DNA from: Oceanihabitans sp. IOP_32
Lineage (GTDB): Bacteria > Bacteroidota > Bacteroidia > Flavobacteriales > Flavobacteriaceae
DNA: 64,000 nucleotides
Assembly (NCBI RefSeq): GCF_009498295.1
Contig: NZ_CP040813.1
Location: forward strand, 3,107,001-3,171,000
Direction of reading: 5' to 3'
A program made the translations under genes and the position numbers. This document shows, in pieces, positions 7,783-17,199 of this stretch. The first letter of the stretch is position 1, and every line of letters starts with the position of its first letter. The notes under the pieces are model-generated. The model did no database searches, had not been told where the DNA came from, and saw only the letters and a program-made list of their open reading frames with translations.

Positions 7783-8790
7783 TCAACAAAAGAAATAATA
7801 GTCCTCACCAGCTTTCATTTCTAAATCATCCATAAAAACTCGAATAGTTTTCTGTTCTTTTTTATTAGCCACTGTAATAATACTTTGTGGTTTTTTCAAG
7901 GTTTCTAAAAAAGAGAGCGGCTTCATGATTTTCCCGTAAATATTGTGTCCAATTTTATTGGGGTTATCGCAAATCCAATCAAACGGAATACTTTTTTTAA
8001 TTAGTTTTTTTGCAATGGTTTTTCCTTTGCTACCAGCGCCCCAAACCACTAGGTTTTTATTGGGACTGTAATCTAGTTCTAAAAAATAGTTGAGTTTTAT
8101 ATCTAAAAAATTATTTTCGGCATAATGCACATGCGTGCGTGACGTTCGCGAGCTGTAATCGCGCCAGTTATGTACTACCGCGTTGCAAGGAATACATTTG
8201 TAGCGGTGTTTGTAAAATCGAAAGGCTAAATCGTAATCTTCGGGGTAGGTGTTGGGGTTAAAGGCATCGCAAGCTATTAAATCACTTCGGTAAACCATCC
8301 AACACGGCGAGGGGATAACACATTCTTTGTAAATTTCGGAATAATTAGTACCCGTTTTAGTAAGATTATTCAGCCATATCTCATAGCTTTTATAACCGTC
8401 TTGAACACCAGTTTCAGAAAAATAATTAACCAACCCAATGGCAACATGCTGTTTTCCGTAGCTTAAAAGATTTTCAGCTAAGACTTCCAATTTATTAGGC
8501 TCCATAATGTCGTCACTATCCATTCTGGTAATCAGTTCCCCTTTGCTGTGACTAAAAGCCATCTTTAGGGCATCAATAATACCTCTGCCCGAAGTTTTCA
8601 AAAGTTTAATTCGGTCGTCTTTTTCAGCGAAAGCTTTAACTATATCATAACTGGAATCGGTAGAGGCATCATCTACAATTATCAATTCCCAATGGGTGTA
8701 TGTTTGTGCTAAAATAGAGTTTAAACAGGCGTCCAAATACGTTTCGGTATTTTTAAAAGGGATTAATATGCTAATCAACAAGTTTTTCAT
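7783..8790 (-). CDS. Family 2 glycosyltransferase with C-terminal Rossmann-like extension
   Basis: The 335-residue protein begins with the GT-A fold of glycosyltransferase family 2: SILIPFKNTETYLDACLNSI, IIVDDASTDSS and the metal/nucleotide-sugar motif RMDSDD (Asp91-Asp94). The acceptor-side motif HNWRDYSSRTSRTH follows around residue 200. After about residue 245 it carries an extension starting NLVVWGAGSKGK, a glycine-rich loop like that of a nucleotide-binding Rossmann fold. It probably transfers a sugar to a lipid-linked or surface glycan on the cytoplasmic face. It is an isolated gene, not in a polysaccharide cluster. A 91-bp relic of a paralogue lies at 5868-5958. Confidence 0.88.
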   Translation of the reverse strand: MKNLLISILIPFKNTETYLDACLNSILAQTYTHWELIIVDDASTDSSYDIVKAFAEKDDRIKLLKTSGRGIIDALKMAFSHSKGELITRMDSDDIMEPNKLEVLAENLLSYGKQHVAIGLVNYFSETGVQDGYKSYEIWLNNLTKTGTNYSEIYKECVIPSPCWMVYRSDLIACDAFNPNTYPEDYDLAFRFYKHRYKCIPCNAVVHNWRDYSSRTSRTHVHYAENNFLDIKLNYFLELDYSPNKNLVVWGAGSKGKTIAKKLIKKSIPFDWICDNPNKIGHNIYGKIMKPLSFLETLKKPQSIITVANKKEQKTIRVFMDDLEMKAGEDYYFFC

Positions 8791-8894
8791 AAGGCGAAAA
8801 TAAGCATAATTCGGCTTTTTAACAGAATCTTAAGAGCAGACATCGTTACATAATAGTATTTTCGATAGCATTAAGAAAACCATTAATTTAAAAC

Positions 8895-10787
8895 ATGAAA
8901 AAAAGAACTTTAATCGCCTTGTTTGTAGGCGTTTTGTTAGCAAGTTGTAGCACGACAAAACCCACGGCTAACGACCTAGCCATTAGCTTACCCATTGAAA
9001 CGGCCATTCATTTAGACCAAGTTGAAAACGATAAAGCCCCAGTAACCATAAACCCAGGGCGCTTTACTACAGAAACGGTAACGTACCGCTTGCCTAAAGT
9101 GGTTCAAGGGACTTACTCGGTTAGCGATTTTGGTAAATATATAGACGATTTTAAAGCCTTTGATTACGCAGGAAACAAGATGTCTGTTACCAAAACAGAT
9201 ACTAATTCCTGGACCATTACCAACGCCACGCAACTCGATAAAATTACCTACTTAGTGAACGATACCTTTGATGTGGAGGTAGAAGGCGGTATAGGTAACG
9301 AGGTGCCATTCTCGCCAGCAGGTACCAATATCGAACCCGAAAACTACGTGCTTAATTTACACGGCTTTATTGGGTATTTTGATTCTTTAAAAAACAATCA
9401 ATACAAGCTAGACATCACAGCTCCAGCAGATTTTGTGCGCACTTCTGCATTACAAAAAGTGGGTTCTACCCTAAGCGAAGATGGCAAAACCAAAACAACC
9501 CATTATTATGCACCGCGGTATTTCGATATTACCGATAACCCTATGATGTATGGTAATTTAGACGTTGAAGAATTTTTAGTAGACGATATTAAGATAGTTT
9601 TAAGTGTGTATTCGCCAAACCAATTGCATTCGGCTAAGTCGTTAAAAGAAGCGATGTACAACATGATGAAAGCCCAAAAAGCGTATTTAGGCGATATTGA
9701 TAGCACCCCACGTTACGATATTTTCTTGTATTTATCCGACGGCGAAGAATACTCACCTAAAGGCTTTGGCGCTTTAGAGCACCACACATCAACTGTGGTG
9801 GTTATGCCAGAATACATACCCAAAGAAGCACTCGAAGAGAGCATGATTGATGTTGTGGCGCACGAGTTTTTTCATATCGTAACGCCTTTGAGTATACATT
9901 CTGAAGATGTGCATTACTTCGATTATAACAATCCCACTTTTTCTAAACACCTATGGATGTACGAAGGGGTAACCGAATATTTTGCGAATTTATTTCAGGT
10001 AAGCGAAGGTTTGGTAGACGAAGAGACGTTTTATGCTAAAATGATGGATAAAATTGAACGTGCCTCCCAAATGAACGACGCCATGAGCTTTACCATTATG
10101 AGCGAAAACATTTTAAAAGCACCCTATAAAGACCAGTTTTTAAACGTTTACGAAAAAGGTGCGCTAATTGGCATGTGTATCGATATTTTAATGCGTGAAG
10201 AAAGCAATGGCAATCGAGGAATTTTGTCTTTAATGAAAGAGCTCTCTAACAAATACGGCAAAAACAAACCTTTTGAAGACGAAAAATTAATCGATGAAAT
10301 TGTAGCGATGACCTACCCATCCTTACAACCTTTTTTTAGCGACCACGTAATTGGAGATATTCCTATAAATTACAGCACATTTTTAGAGAAAGTAGGCTTA
10401 CAGATTGGCGAAGGTCAAGTAGAAACCAATTTTATTTTAATGAATGGTGCGCCCATAGTTAGTGGCGACCCCATAAAAGGCACCATCTTTTTCACCGATA
10501 TGGTTCAAGAAAACAGTTTTTGGGCAGATAATGGCGCAAAACCAAACGACGTCATAAAATCTGTAAACGGTACGGCTTTAACCTTTCAAAATGTAAACAC
10601 CATTTTACAGGATATGTTCTCTTGGCAACCGGGTAAAGACATCGAAGTGGTTTTAAATAGAAACGGCGAAGAGCTTATAATTAAAACAAAAACGACCAAA
10701 ACCTTTACAACAGGTAAAAGTATTATGCCAATCGAAACTGCTACCGATGCTCAAATAGCACTGCGTGAGGCTTGGTTAAAAGGGTAG
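8895..10787 (+). CDS. M61 family metallopeptidase (glycyl aminopeptidase-like) lipoprotein
   Basis: The 630-residue protein has a lipoprotein signal peptide ending in LLASCS (lipidated Cys18), so it is exported and membrane-anchored. An N-terminal beta domain precedes the catalytic gluzincin domain with HEFFH (His323-His327) and the downstream zinc ligand in EGVTEYFANL. A C-terminal PDZ-like region follows (about residues 500-610, including GAKPNDVIKSVNG). This order is typical of M61 peptidases, which release N-terminal glycine or alanine from peptides. It is transcribed divergently from the glycosyltransferase across 104 bp and is monocistronic, ending at a hairpin. Confidence 0.9.
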   Translation: MKKRTLIALFVGVLLASCSTTKPTANDLAISLPIETAIHLDQVENDKAPVTINPGRFTTETVTYRLPKVVQGTYSVSDFGKYIDDFKAFDYAGNKMSVTKTDTNSWTITNATQLDKITYLVNDTFDVEVEGGIGNEVPFSPAGTNIEPENYVLNLHGFIGYFDSLKNNQYKLDITAPADFVRTSALQKVGSTLSEDGKTKTTHYYAPRYFDITDNPMMYGNLDVEEFLVDDIKIVLSVYSPNQLHSAKSLKEAMYNMMKAQKAYLGDIDSTPRYDIFLYLSDGEEYSPKGFGALEHHTSTVVVMPEYIPKEALEESMIDVVAHEFFHIVTPLSIHSEDVHYFDYNNPTFSKHLWMYEGVTEYFANLFQVSEGLVDEETFYAKMMDKIERASQMNDAMSFTIMSENILKAPYKDQFLNVYEKGALIGMCIDILMREESNGNRGILSLMKELSNKYGKNKPFEDEKLIDEIVAMTYPSLQPFFSDHVIGDIPINYSTFLEKVGLQIGEGQVETNFILMNGAPIVSGDPIKGTIFFTDMVQENSFWADNGAKPNDVIKSVNGTALTFQNVNTILQDMFSWQPGKDIEVVLNRNGEELIIKTKTTKTFTTGKSIMPIETATDAQIALREAWLKG

Positions 10788-10835
10788 TTTGTCTGTTTGC
10801 GCAGAGACTAAACCTAACACTACATCATTTAAATT

Positions 10836-10871
10836 AACGGTTGGCTTATAAAGGCATTAGCCGTTTTTTTA
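10836..10871 (+). terminator. Probable terminator of the M61 peptidase gene
   Basis: A short stem AACGG/CCGTT, extended imperfectly by GGCT/AGCC, is followed by a T7 run, 48 bp after the stop codon. The stem is not perfect, so confidence is moderate. Confidence 0.5.
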
Positions 10872-10874
10872 TTA

Positions 10875-11022
10875 GGGCGTTACCCAAAAGGGTCGGGCTT
10901 TCGCAAGTCGCTTTTTTAGGCTCGAGCCAAGTGTAATCACCTTTGTTGAGTACATAGATTTCATTAAGATTCGTTTTGTCAATCACCAAAAAGAGCTCCA
11001 ACAATTACTCAATCCCTAACGC
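10875..11022. repeat. Degenerate flavobacterial dispersed repeat
   Basis: This intergenic segment begins GGGCGTTACCC..GGGTCGGGCTTTCGC and ends AATCCCTAACGC, with GCGTTA (10877-10882) and TAACGC (11017-11022) as an inverted pair at its ends. It is much more GC-rich at both ends than the surrounding DNA. From memory it resembles a dispersed intergenic repeat of Bacteroidetes genomes with the same GGGTCGGGCTTTC and TCCCTAACGC words. Only one copy is in this window, and its middle looks decayed. Confidence 0.5.
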
Positions 11023-11025
11023 AAA

Positions 11026-11790
11026 CTAAAACCCTTCAAAAACACCCAAACCAAATAAGGCAAAATCGTATTTTACAGGGTCTTTAGCATCCAGTTTACG
11101 CAAGGCAGTATCCAATTCTAATAAAGCCTTTGCATCATTTTGTTTGCGTTTTAAAAGGCCTAGTTTTCTGGCTACATTTCCAGAATGCACATCTAAAGGG
11201 CAAGACAATTGGCTAGGCGATAGGCTGTTCCAAATCCCGAAATCTACACCTGTTTTATCATTTCTAACCATCCAACGTAAAAACATATTAATACGCTTGG
11301 CAGCCGAATTTTTTAAAGGATCGCTCACATGTTTTTTAGTACGCGCTAAATGGTCTACCTCAAAAAAAGTGGTTTTAAAATGTGAAATCGATTTTTGTAA
11401 TGAATCCTTCTCGGCATGTTTAGCAAATACAGCTTCTAAGCCGTTGTGATGTTTGTAAAGGTGTTGCAAAGACTTAATAAATTGGACACAGTCGTCACCA
11501 TTAAAAGTGCGGTGCACAAAAGGAAGGAATTTATCCAAATCGGTTTCTTGGTGGTTCAATACAAAGTCGTAAGGCGCATGATTCATTAACTCCATTAAGC
11601 GAGAGGCATTATTAATAATGCTTTTACGGTTTCCCCAAGCAATGGTTGCAGTTAAAAAACCAGCAATTTCAATATCTTGTTTTGTATTAAATTGATGCGG
11701 AATTTGTATGGGGTCGCTTTCAATAAATTTAGGATTGTTATACTGTACAACTTTAGCATCTAAAAATGCTTTGAGTTCTGCTTTTTTCAA
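11026..11790 (-). CDS. TIGR02757/DUF2400 family protein
   Basis: The 254-residue soluble protein matches the TIGR02757 family as I know it from Bacteroidetes and Spirochaetes: N-terminal VVQYNNPKFIESDPIQIPHQF, the FLTATIAWGNRKSI motif, VHRTFNGDDC, an MFLRWMVRNDKTGVDFGIW segment, and the C-terminal PLDVHSGNVARKLGLLKRKQ with PVKYDFALFGLGVFEG. The helical pattern and the R-K-D-rich C-terminal half recall helix-hairpin-helix DNA glycosylase folds, but no biochemical function is established. Length is normal. A copy of the 164-bp intergenic repeat ends 26 bp upstream of the ATG and may carry its promoter. Confidence 0.85.
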   Translation of the reverse strand: MKKAELKAFLDAKVVQYNNPKFIESDPIQIPHQFNTKQDIEIAGFLTATIAWGNRKSIINNASRLMELMNHAPYDFVLNHQETDLDKFLPFVHRTFNGDDCVQFIKSLQHLYKHHNGLEAVFAKHAEKDSLQKSISHFKTTFFEVDHLARTKKHVSDPLKNSAAKRINMFLRWMVRNDKTGVDFGIWNSLSPSQLSCPLDVHSGNVARKLGLLKRKQNDAKALLELDTALRKLDAKDPVKYDFALFGLGVFEGF

Positions 11791-11816
11791 AAGATTCTTT
11801 ATTTTGTGTTAAAAAT

Positions 11817-11980
11817 CATCAATAACCTATATAAGATTTAAGACCGCTTCGCTTTTAGAATTAAGAACAAAGACTTAATTCTAACTAACTGATAAACAGA
11901 AGTGCTTTAATTAGTAAAATATCTCTTATAAATCTTAATAATTGTTTCAAATACGCAAGGTAATATTTAAAAAAATGTGT
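11817..11980 (-). repeat. 164-bp intergenic repeat with stem-loop, copy 1
   Basis: Read on the minus strand this segment aligns without gaps to 54420-54583, about 83% identical by hand count (137 of 164). Shared blocks include CTGTTTATCAGTTAGTTAGA, GAAACAATTATTAAGATTTA and AGCGAAGCGGTCTTA. It contains a perfect 11-bp stem (TTAGAATTAAG/CTTAATTCTAA, 11855-11884) with an 8-nt loop. It sits just upstream of the TIGR02757 gene, pointing towards it. No coding frame is evident; it may be a mobile repeat, a conserved leader or a small RNA. Confidence 0.75.
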
Positions 11981-12253
11981 AACGTTCTATATTTTAAAAG
12001 GTTTGACAGCATCAAAAAATTTTTAATCGGACATTAGTGGTTAAAAATAGGTATTCTCTATAAGTTTATTGAGAAAATGAATATTTAGTTTTAGACATTA
12101 TAGTTTAAAAAAACTAAATTAGCAAGAAGGTGTTAAACCCTATCGTTAATGCTAAAATTTTAGTAAAAGTACACATCAATATATTTTGATAACTATCGGT
12201 TAACGAATTCTTGGCAAACATTCTTTTGCACTGCTTTCATACACCAAAAAATA
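11981..12253. other. Remainder of the 463-bp gap upstream of the SulP gene
   Basis: This AT-rich stretch contains no supported gene or repeat. It should hold the promoter of the SulP transporter gene, but no clear TAnnTTTG element with a TTG at the right distance was found; CTTTTGC at about 12222 is only a partial match. Confidence 0.4.
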
Positions 12254-13921
12254 ATGCTTATGAAATCAAAATTTTTAGATTTTAGTAATTTTAAAGGCGA
12301 CCTTACAGGAGGTTTAGTGGCTGGCGTGGTGGCTTTACCCTTAGCACTTGCCTTTGGTGTTCAATCTGGTATGGGCGCCACAGCAGGACTTTACGGCGCC
12401 ATTATGGTTGGTGTTTTTGCAGCTTTATTTGGTGGGACACCTTCTCAAGCAAGTGGCCCTACGGGACCTATGACGGTTGTTTCTGCTTCTTTGGTTCTAG
12501 GAGCTACCCAGCTTACAGGTAGTTTGGAGTCTGCAATGGGAATTATCCTTTTAAGTTTTTTATTAGGCGGAGCGTTACAAATATTTTTTGGCTTAATAAA
12601 TATTGCTGGCTATGTAAAGTATTTTCCTTATTCGGTCGTGTCTGGCTTTATGAGTGGTGTGGGTTTAATTATTATAATTCTTCAATTATTTCCTTTTGTA
12701 GGCCTTTCATCTGCAAAAACAACTTTTGGTGTGATAAAAGATTTGCCAAGACTTTTTTCAGATTTTAATGCTCATGCCCTAATTTTAGGCGTAATAACAG
12801 TAATCACTTATTTTGTATTTCCTTATATCACTAAAGTTATTCCAAGTGCCTTAATGGCTCTTGTTGTGGCTACGGTTGCCAATTATTTTCTCGGTTGGGA
12901 CGTTCCTGTTATTGGTGAAATTCCTTCAGGATTACCAAGTTTACAAATTGGCACCATGTTTAGTAAGATTCCTTCTGATGCCGCTATTTTAATATTCGAG
13001 TATGCTGTTGTGCTCGCTGTGCTTGGTAGTATCGATTCGCTGCTCACTTCTGTAATAGCCGATAATATGACGAAAACGCGACATAATAGTAACCGAGAGT
13101 TATTAGGACAGGGTATTGGCAATATGATGGCCGCTATTTTTGGAGGTATACCGGGAGCAGGTGCCACAAAAGGTACCGTAGTTAATATTAATGCAGGCGG
13201 AAAAACCAAGCTTTCCGGTACTATTCATGGTTTATTTTTATTAGCTGTGTTGTTGGGGCTGGGAACGATTACTGCGTATATTCCTTTATCTGTATTAGCT
13301 GGATTGCTTATCCCAATCGGGTTTAATATTATTGACACAAAGGGTCTAAAACATTTAATTAGAATACCTAGGGCAGATGCCGTAGTTTTGGTTTTAGTAC
13401 TGTTAATTACAACTTTTGGTAGCCTAATTCAAGCCGTTGGTTTAGGTATTGCTTTGGCCTGTATTTTATTTATGAAAAATGCTAGTGATATTGGGGAAAA
13501 AGGTATTTCTATGGGCACTATCGAAGATCTAAAAGACGAAAAACCTTGGCAAGATGAGTTGCCGCTTTACAATCAATTTAAAGATAAAGTTTTAATAAAA
13601 CATTTAAAAGGACCGCTGTTTTTCGGATTTACTACCTATCTTAAAAATCAGGTGGCCAATATGAACGATGATAATATACAGGTTTTAATTATACGCATGG
13701 ACGAAGTGCCGCTAATCGATCAGTCTGGTCTTTATGCTTTAGAAGATATTATATTCGATTTGGAAAAAAGAGGCATAAAAGTGTTTTTTGTGAATCTGCA
13801 AAAACAGCCTTTGGATATTTTAAGATCAATTTATATTATTCCGAATCTGGTTAAGGAAACCCAAGTTTTTAAAACTATCGAAGAAGCATTCGATTATCTA
13901 AAAACATATTTAAAAGCTTAA
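12254..13921 (+). CDS. SulP/SLC26 family anion transporter with STAS domain
   Basis: The 555-residue protein has the SulP hallmark GDLTGGLVAGVVALPLALAFG in its first membrane segment and PSQASGPTGPMTVV shortly after. About 10-14 membrane helices span to residue 420, including the SIDSLLTSVIADNMT segment. A cytoplasmic C-terminal STAS domain (about 440-550) contains RMDEVPLIDQSGLYALEDI. It exchanges or symports anions such as sulfate or bicarbonate; the GGTPSQASGPTGPMTVV form resembles bicarbonate-type BicA proteins, but the substrate cannot be fixed. Two ATGs, at 12254 and 12260, are equally possible starts. It is a single gene facing the LolD-type gene. Confidence 0.9.
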   Translation: MLMKSKFLDFSNFKGDLTGGLVAGVVALPLALAFGVQSGMGATAGLYGAIMVGVFAALFGGTPSQASGPTGPMTVVSASLVLGATQLTGSLESAMGIILLSFLLGGALQIFFGLINIAGYVKYFPYSVVSGFMSGVGLIIIILQLFPFVGLSSAKTTFGVIKDLPRLFSDFNAHALILGVITVITYFVFPYITKVIPSALMALVVATVANYFLGWDVPVIGEIPSGLPSLQIGTMFSKIPSDAAILIFEYAVVLAVLGSIDSLLTSVIADNMTKTRHNSNRELLGQGIGNMMAAIFGGIPGAGATKGTVVNINAGGKTKLSGTIHGLFLLAVLLGLGTITAYIPLSVLAGLLIPIGFNIIDTKGLKHLIRIPRADAVVLVLVLLITTFGSLIQAVGLGIALACILFMKNASDIGEKGISMGTIEDLKDEKPWQDELPLYNQFKDKVLIKHLKGPLFFGFTTYLKNQVANMNDDNIQVLIIRMDEVPLIDQSGLYALEDIIFDLEKRGIKVFFVNLQKQPLDILRSIYIIPNLVKETQVFKTIEEAFDYLKTYLKA

Positions 13922-13970
13922 TTATAGGCTCTAAACGCATCTCAAATAAGGTATTAACAGAACTAAAGGT

Positions 13971-14633
13971 TTAGCTTGTTATTTTTCCATCTACCATAGT
14001 TAGTTTTCTGTCGGCTAAATTTGCAAGCTCTTCGTTATGTGTAACAATGACAAAGGTTTGTCCAAATTCCTCACGCAGTTTAAAAAATAAGCTGTGTAAG
14101 TTATCGGCAGATTCGCTATCTAAATTTCCCGAAGGCTCGTCGGCAAAAATTAAATCTGGTTTATTTATTAAAGCTCTGGCCACAGCAACACGCTGTTGTT
14201 CGCCACCAGAAAGTTCGTTGGGTTTATGGTTTTGGCGATGCGATAAGCCTAAAAAACCTAAAAGTTCTTGGGCACGTTTCTCGGCATCTGCTTTTTTAGT
14301 GCCTTTTATAAATGCGGGTATACACACGTTTTCTAAAGCTGTAAACTCGGGTAATAGTTGATGAAACTGAAAAATAAATCCGATATTCTCGTTTCTAAAC
14401 TTCGCTAATGCTTTGTCGTTTAAGGTGTTAATATTGGTATTGTTAATGGAAATATTAAAATCTTCTTTTGGGGCTGCTCTATCTAAAGTACTTAATATTT
14501 GTAGAAGTGTTGTTTTACCCGCACCAGATGCCCCAACTATAGAGACGACTTCACCCTTTTTAACATGAATATCGACACCCTTAAGTACGTGTAAATCATT
14601 GTAGTATTTATGAATATTATTTGCTTTAATCAT
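13971..14633 (-). CDS. lolD: ABC transporter ATP-binding protein, LolD type
   Basis: The 220-residue ATPase has Walker A GASGAGKT (34-41), the Q-loop [18 protein letters not shown], signature [15 protein letters not shown], Walker [13 protein letters not shown] and H-loop IVTHNEEL. The size and the phrase [16 protein letters not shown] fit the LolD/MacB subfamily, which powers release of lipoproteins from the inner membrane or MacB-like efflux. No LolC/E permease is adjacent; in Bacteroidetes the ATPase is often encoded apart from it, so the role is inferred from sequence alone. The upstream gene on the same strand (DUF5916) ends 52 bp before its start, so they may be co-transcribed. Confidence 0.85.
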   Translation of the reverse strand: MIKANNIHKYYNDLHVLKGVDIHVKKGEVVSIVGASGAGKTTLLQILSTLDRAAPKEDFNISINNTNINTLNDKALAKFRNENIGFIFQFHQLLPEFTALENVCIPAFIKGTKKADAEKRAQELLGFLGLSHRQNHKPNELSGGEQQRVAVARALINKPDLIFADEPSGNLDSESADNLHSLFFKLREEFGQTFVIVTHNEELANLADRKLTMVDGKITS

Positions 14634-14685
14634 AGTAAAAAATTAGGGTGATGAAAGTACTGCTTTATAGATTTATAAACAACGA

Positions 14686-17199
14686 TTAGAGACTTCTTTT
14701 CTTTTTAAAAATATTTTTAAGATTGGAATAATCGATAAAGTACTGCAATTTTATTGAGAATATATGTTGTATGGGTTGATCGAATAAGCTGTTTAAACTA
14801 TTAAAATAGTGTTCTTTTGATGCTGTGTTTAAATTAAAAAGCGAATTTCTGTACAACGCTGTGAGTTGACTTCCAGGAGCAAATTGCCACGCATAACGCA
14901 AATCTAAATTCCAGGTATTGAAGTTTATATTTGGCGAGTCCTCTAAACTATCTATATTATAATTGTTAGTGGTAGAAAGGCTACCATTGTTTTCGAGAGT
15001 GAATAAGTTATAATCGTAATTTACGGTACTCCAAAAATTTCTAAACGTTAGGGTTAATGCCTGTAATGCATTAAAGTTGTAAGATCCAGAAATACTGTTT
15101 TCAATAGAAATTACATCGCGTTCTCCAAAAATAATAGCGTCATTAATGCTATCGACATAACCACGACTGCCTTTATTATTTCGGTATGAAAACTCATAAG
15201 AAACTCTAAACTTATCACTAAATCTAAGGGTGGGTTCCACTTCAAACTCATGGCCAAAAAAATCGCGTTCGTTATCGAACAAGGTGGAGGTCTCTAAATC
15301 TACTTCAATTGAAAATCTTTTATTGGAGTTTGTTTCAAACCAAATCCCCGCAGATCCATAGTTTTTATAAACAAAGAAACGTTTGTTTTCAAAATCTCGT
15401 GGCTCATAATAGTCGTATTGTTTGCCTACTTCAAAATTGAGTCGAGCTCCAAACCACATCAGTTTTTTGTTTTGTGCATTAATTCTTAAACCGAAATTTC
15501 CGCCAGTATAAGTGCTGGGTTTGTATAAACGGCGATAATTTGCCCAAGAGTTAATTCTGAAGCTATTTAATGTTCTAGTGGGTTCAAAAACCTCATAAGA
15601 CAGATCAATACCAAAATTGTTAAAATTGTTTCTTAAGTTTAATCCAAGATCGTTAATATCGTAAGCTTCGTCTGCAAAATTATGATCGAAACTGTAACGC
15701 AACTTACCATGTGTTTTTCTAATTCTAAAAAACGAACTTAAACCTGTTTGTGTGCCATCGGATAAATTTAGATGACTCATTTTTAAATCTCCACGTATGT
15801 TATAGGTGTTGTTAATATTAGAGATATTGGCTAGCAACCCCGTTACGTTACTATCTCTAAAATCCCCATCTCTGGTAACGTTTGTATTTACAAGACTTAT
15901 GGATGAGTTTCCGTTAAATTGCTGGTCTAACACCAAAATATTATAATTGGCAAGCGGCTCTGTAACTCTATTTCTATGCGAAATAACACTGTCTCTTACC
16001 TCTTGTGTATTCTCATCTCTTATATATTCGATTCTCTTTATTTTAGCTTGGGTTTGTTCGGTTATGGCATTAAAAAAACCAACCCCTAGGCCTTTTTTTG
16101 TACGTCCAGAAACTTTTATGGCGTTCAATGTTTTAACCACACTCGGGTTACTTATAATTTCTTCATTGATATTACGGTTAGTAATGAGCTCTTCTTCAAC
16201 AGTTTCTTGATCTACAGGTGCGTTGCCAATACGTCGTGAAAAAAACAAATCCCCTTTATTAAATAAATCGACTCCTTCTTTAAAAAACTGTCGTTGTTCG
16301 TTAAAGGTTTGTTCAAAAGGGCTTAGGTTTAATCTAACATTATCGAAACCAGCTTGACTAAAATCGGGTATTAAAGTGGCGTCTAAAGTAAAGTTTTCTG
16401 TAATGCCGTATTTTACATCTAATCCTACATTAAAATTGGTTTCATGGTCACCATCAAATGCGTTAGAAATGGCCGAAACAAAAGGATAAAAACTTAATCG
16501 TGTGGGTGGTTTAATATTTTTAATACCCGTTAATTCGCCATTGTAAATTCCTATATCGCCTTTAGTTCTATCTATGGGACTCCATGAGTACTGCGAGTTG
16601 TTTATTCTAAAATGTCTATGAAATTGTAATCCCCAAGTTTGCACAGCATCGTTAGAAAATCGAAGGGCTCTGTAGGGTATTTTCATTTCAACAATCCATC
16701 CATCATGCACAATTTTTACGGCACTATCCCACACGGCATTCCATCCAAAATCTTCACCACCTTCTATACTCGGAGAGGCAATAGCATCGGCTTGAGTACC
16801 TGAGCTAAAAACAAAAAACTCGGTATTATTTTGGGCGTCATTATTGGGGTTTAAAACTACAACGAAAAAATCCGACTGGCCAAAATTATCACGACTGGTA
16901 AATTGCTTTTGAATATCTTCCGGTTTATCTTTTAAATACGCAGCCACATAAATAGCATTATCATCATAGGTTAGTTTTACCGTGGTTTTTTGGTGTGGTT
17001 TTTCAGCAACACCCATTTCTGGTCTAAATTGCGTAAAATTTATTGCGCTATCTGCGTTTTTCCAAGCCAACTCGTTTAAGACAGCATCAATTTTTGGTGC
17101 TTCATTAGTTCTTAAAATGTTTAAACTTTTTTTATCTTGTGTATAAGCGCAAAAAGAGAATAAGACAGTAAAACAGATGGCGGTTAGTGGCCTCATCAA
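14686..17199 (-). CDS. DUF5916 outer-membrane barrel protein with CBM9-like N-terminal domain
   Basis: The 837-residue protein has a signal peptide (cleavage near CAYTQ). A CBM9-like beta-sandwich domain (about 25-220) contains NEAPKIDAVLNELAWKNAD, VKLTYDDNAIYVAAYL and the WNAVWDSAV segment. About 600 residues of alternating aromatic beta-strands follow, typical of an outer-membrane barrel, with the DUF5916 motif FNEQRQFFKEGVDLF. Proteins of this type are common in Bacteroidetes and of unknown function; a surface or export role has been inferred for relatives only from topology. The start lies 55 bp inside the 5' edge of a non-coding gap; no partner operon is visible except perhaps lolD downstream. 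Confidence 0.85.
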   Translation of the reverse strand: MMRPLTAICFTVLFSFCAYTQDKKSLNILRTNEAPKIDAVLNELAWKNADSAINFTQFRPEMGVAEKPHQKTTVKLTYDDNAIYVAAYLKDKPEDIQKQFTSRDNFGQSDFFVVVLNPNNDAQNNTEFFVFSSGTQADAIASPSIEGGEDFGWNAVWDSAVKIVHDGWIVEMKIPYRALRFSNDAVQTWGLQFHRHFRINNSQYSWSPIDRTKGDIGIYNGELTGIKNIKPPTRLSFYPFVSAISNAFDGDHETNFNVGLDVKYGITENFTLDATLIPDFSQAGFDNVRLNLSPFEQTFNEQRQFFKEGVDLFNKGDLFFSRRIGNAPVDQETVEEELITNRNINEEIISNPSVVKTLNAIKVSGRTKKGLGVGFFNAITEQTQAKIKRIEYIRDENTQEVRDSVISHRNRVTEPLANYNILVLDQQFNGNSSISLVNTNVTRDGDFRDSNVTGLLANISNINNTYNIRGDLKMSHLNLSDGTQTGLSSFFRIRKTHGKLRYSFDHNFADEAYDINDLGLNLRNNFNNFGIDLSYEVFEPTRTLNSFRINSWANYRRLYKPSTYTGGNFGLRINAQNKKLMWFGARLNFEVGKQYDYYEPRDFENKRFFVYKNYGSAGIWFETNSNKRFSIEVDLETSTLFDNERDFFGHEFEVEPTLRFSDKFRVSYEFSYRNNKGSRGYVDSINDAIIFGERDVISIENSISGSYNFNALQALTLTFRNFWSTVNYDYNLFTLENNGSLSTTNNYNIDSLEDSPNINFNTWNLDLRYAWQFAPGSQLTALYRNSLFNLNTASKEHYFNSLNSLFDQPIQHIFSIKLQYFIDYSNLKNIFKKKRSL

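Noticed and set aside
7503-7835. Plus-strand open frame of 110 codons
   Set aside because: It runs across the MITE-like element, the 5' half of the interrupted gene and the end of the glycosyltransferase gene, and shows no protein-like pattern.
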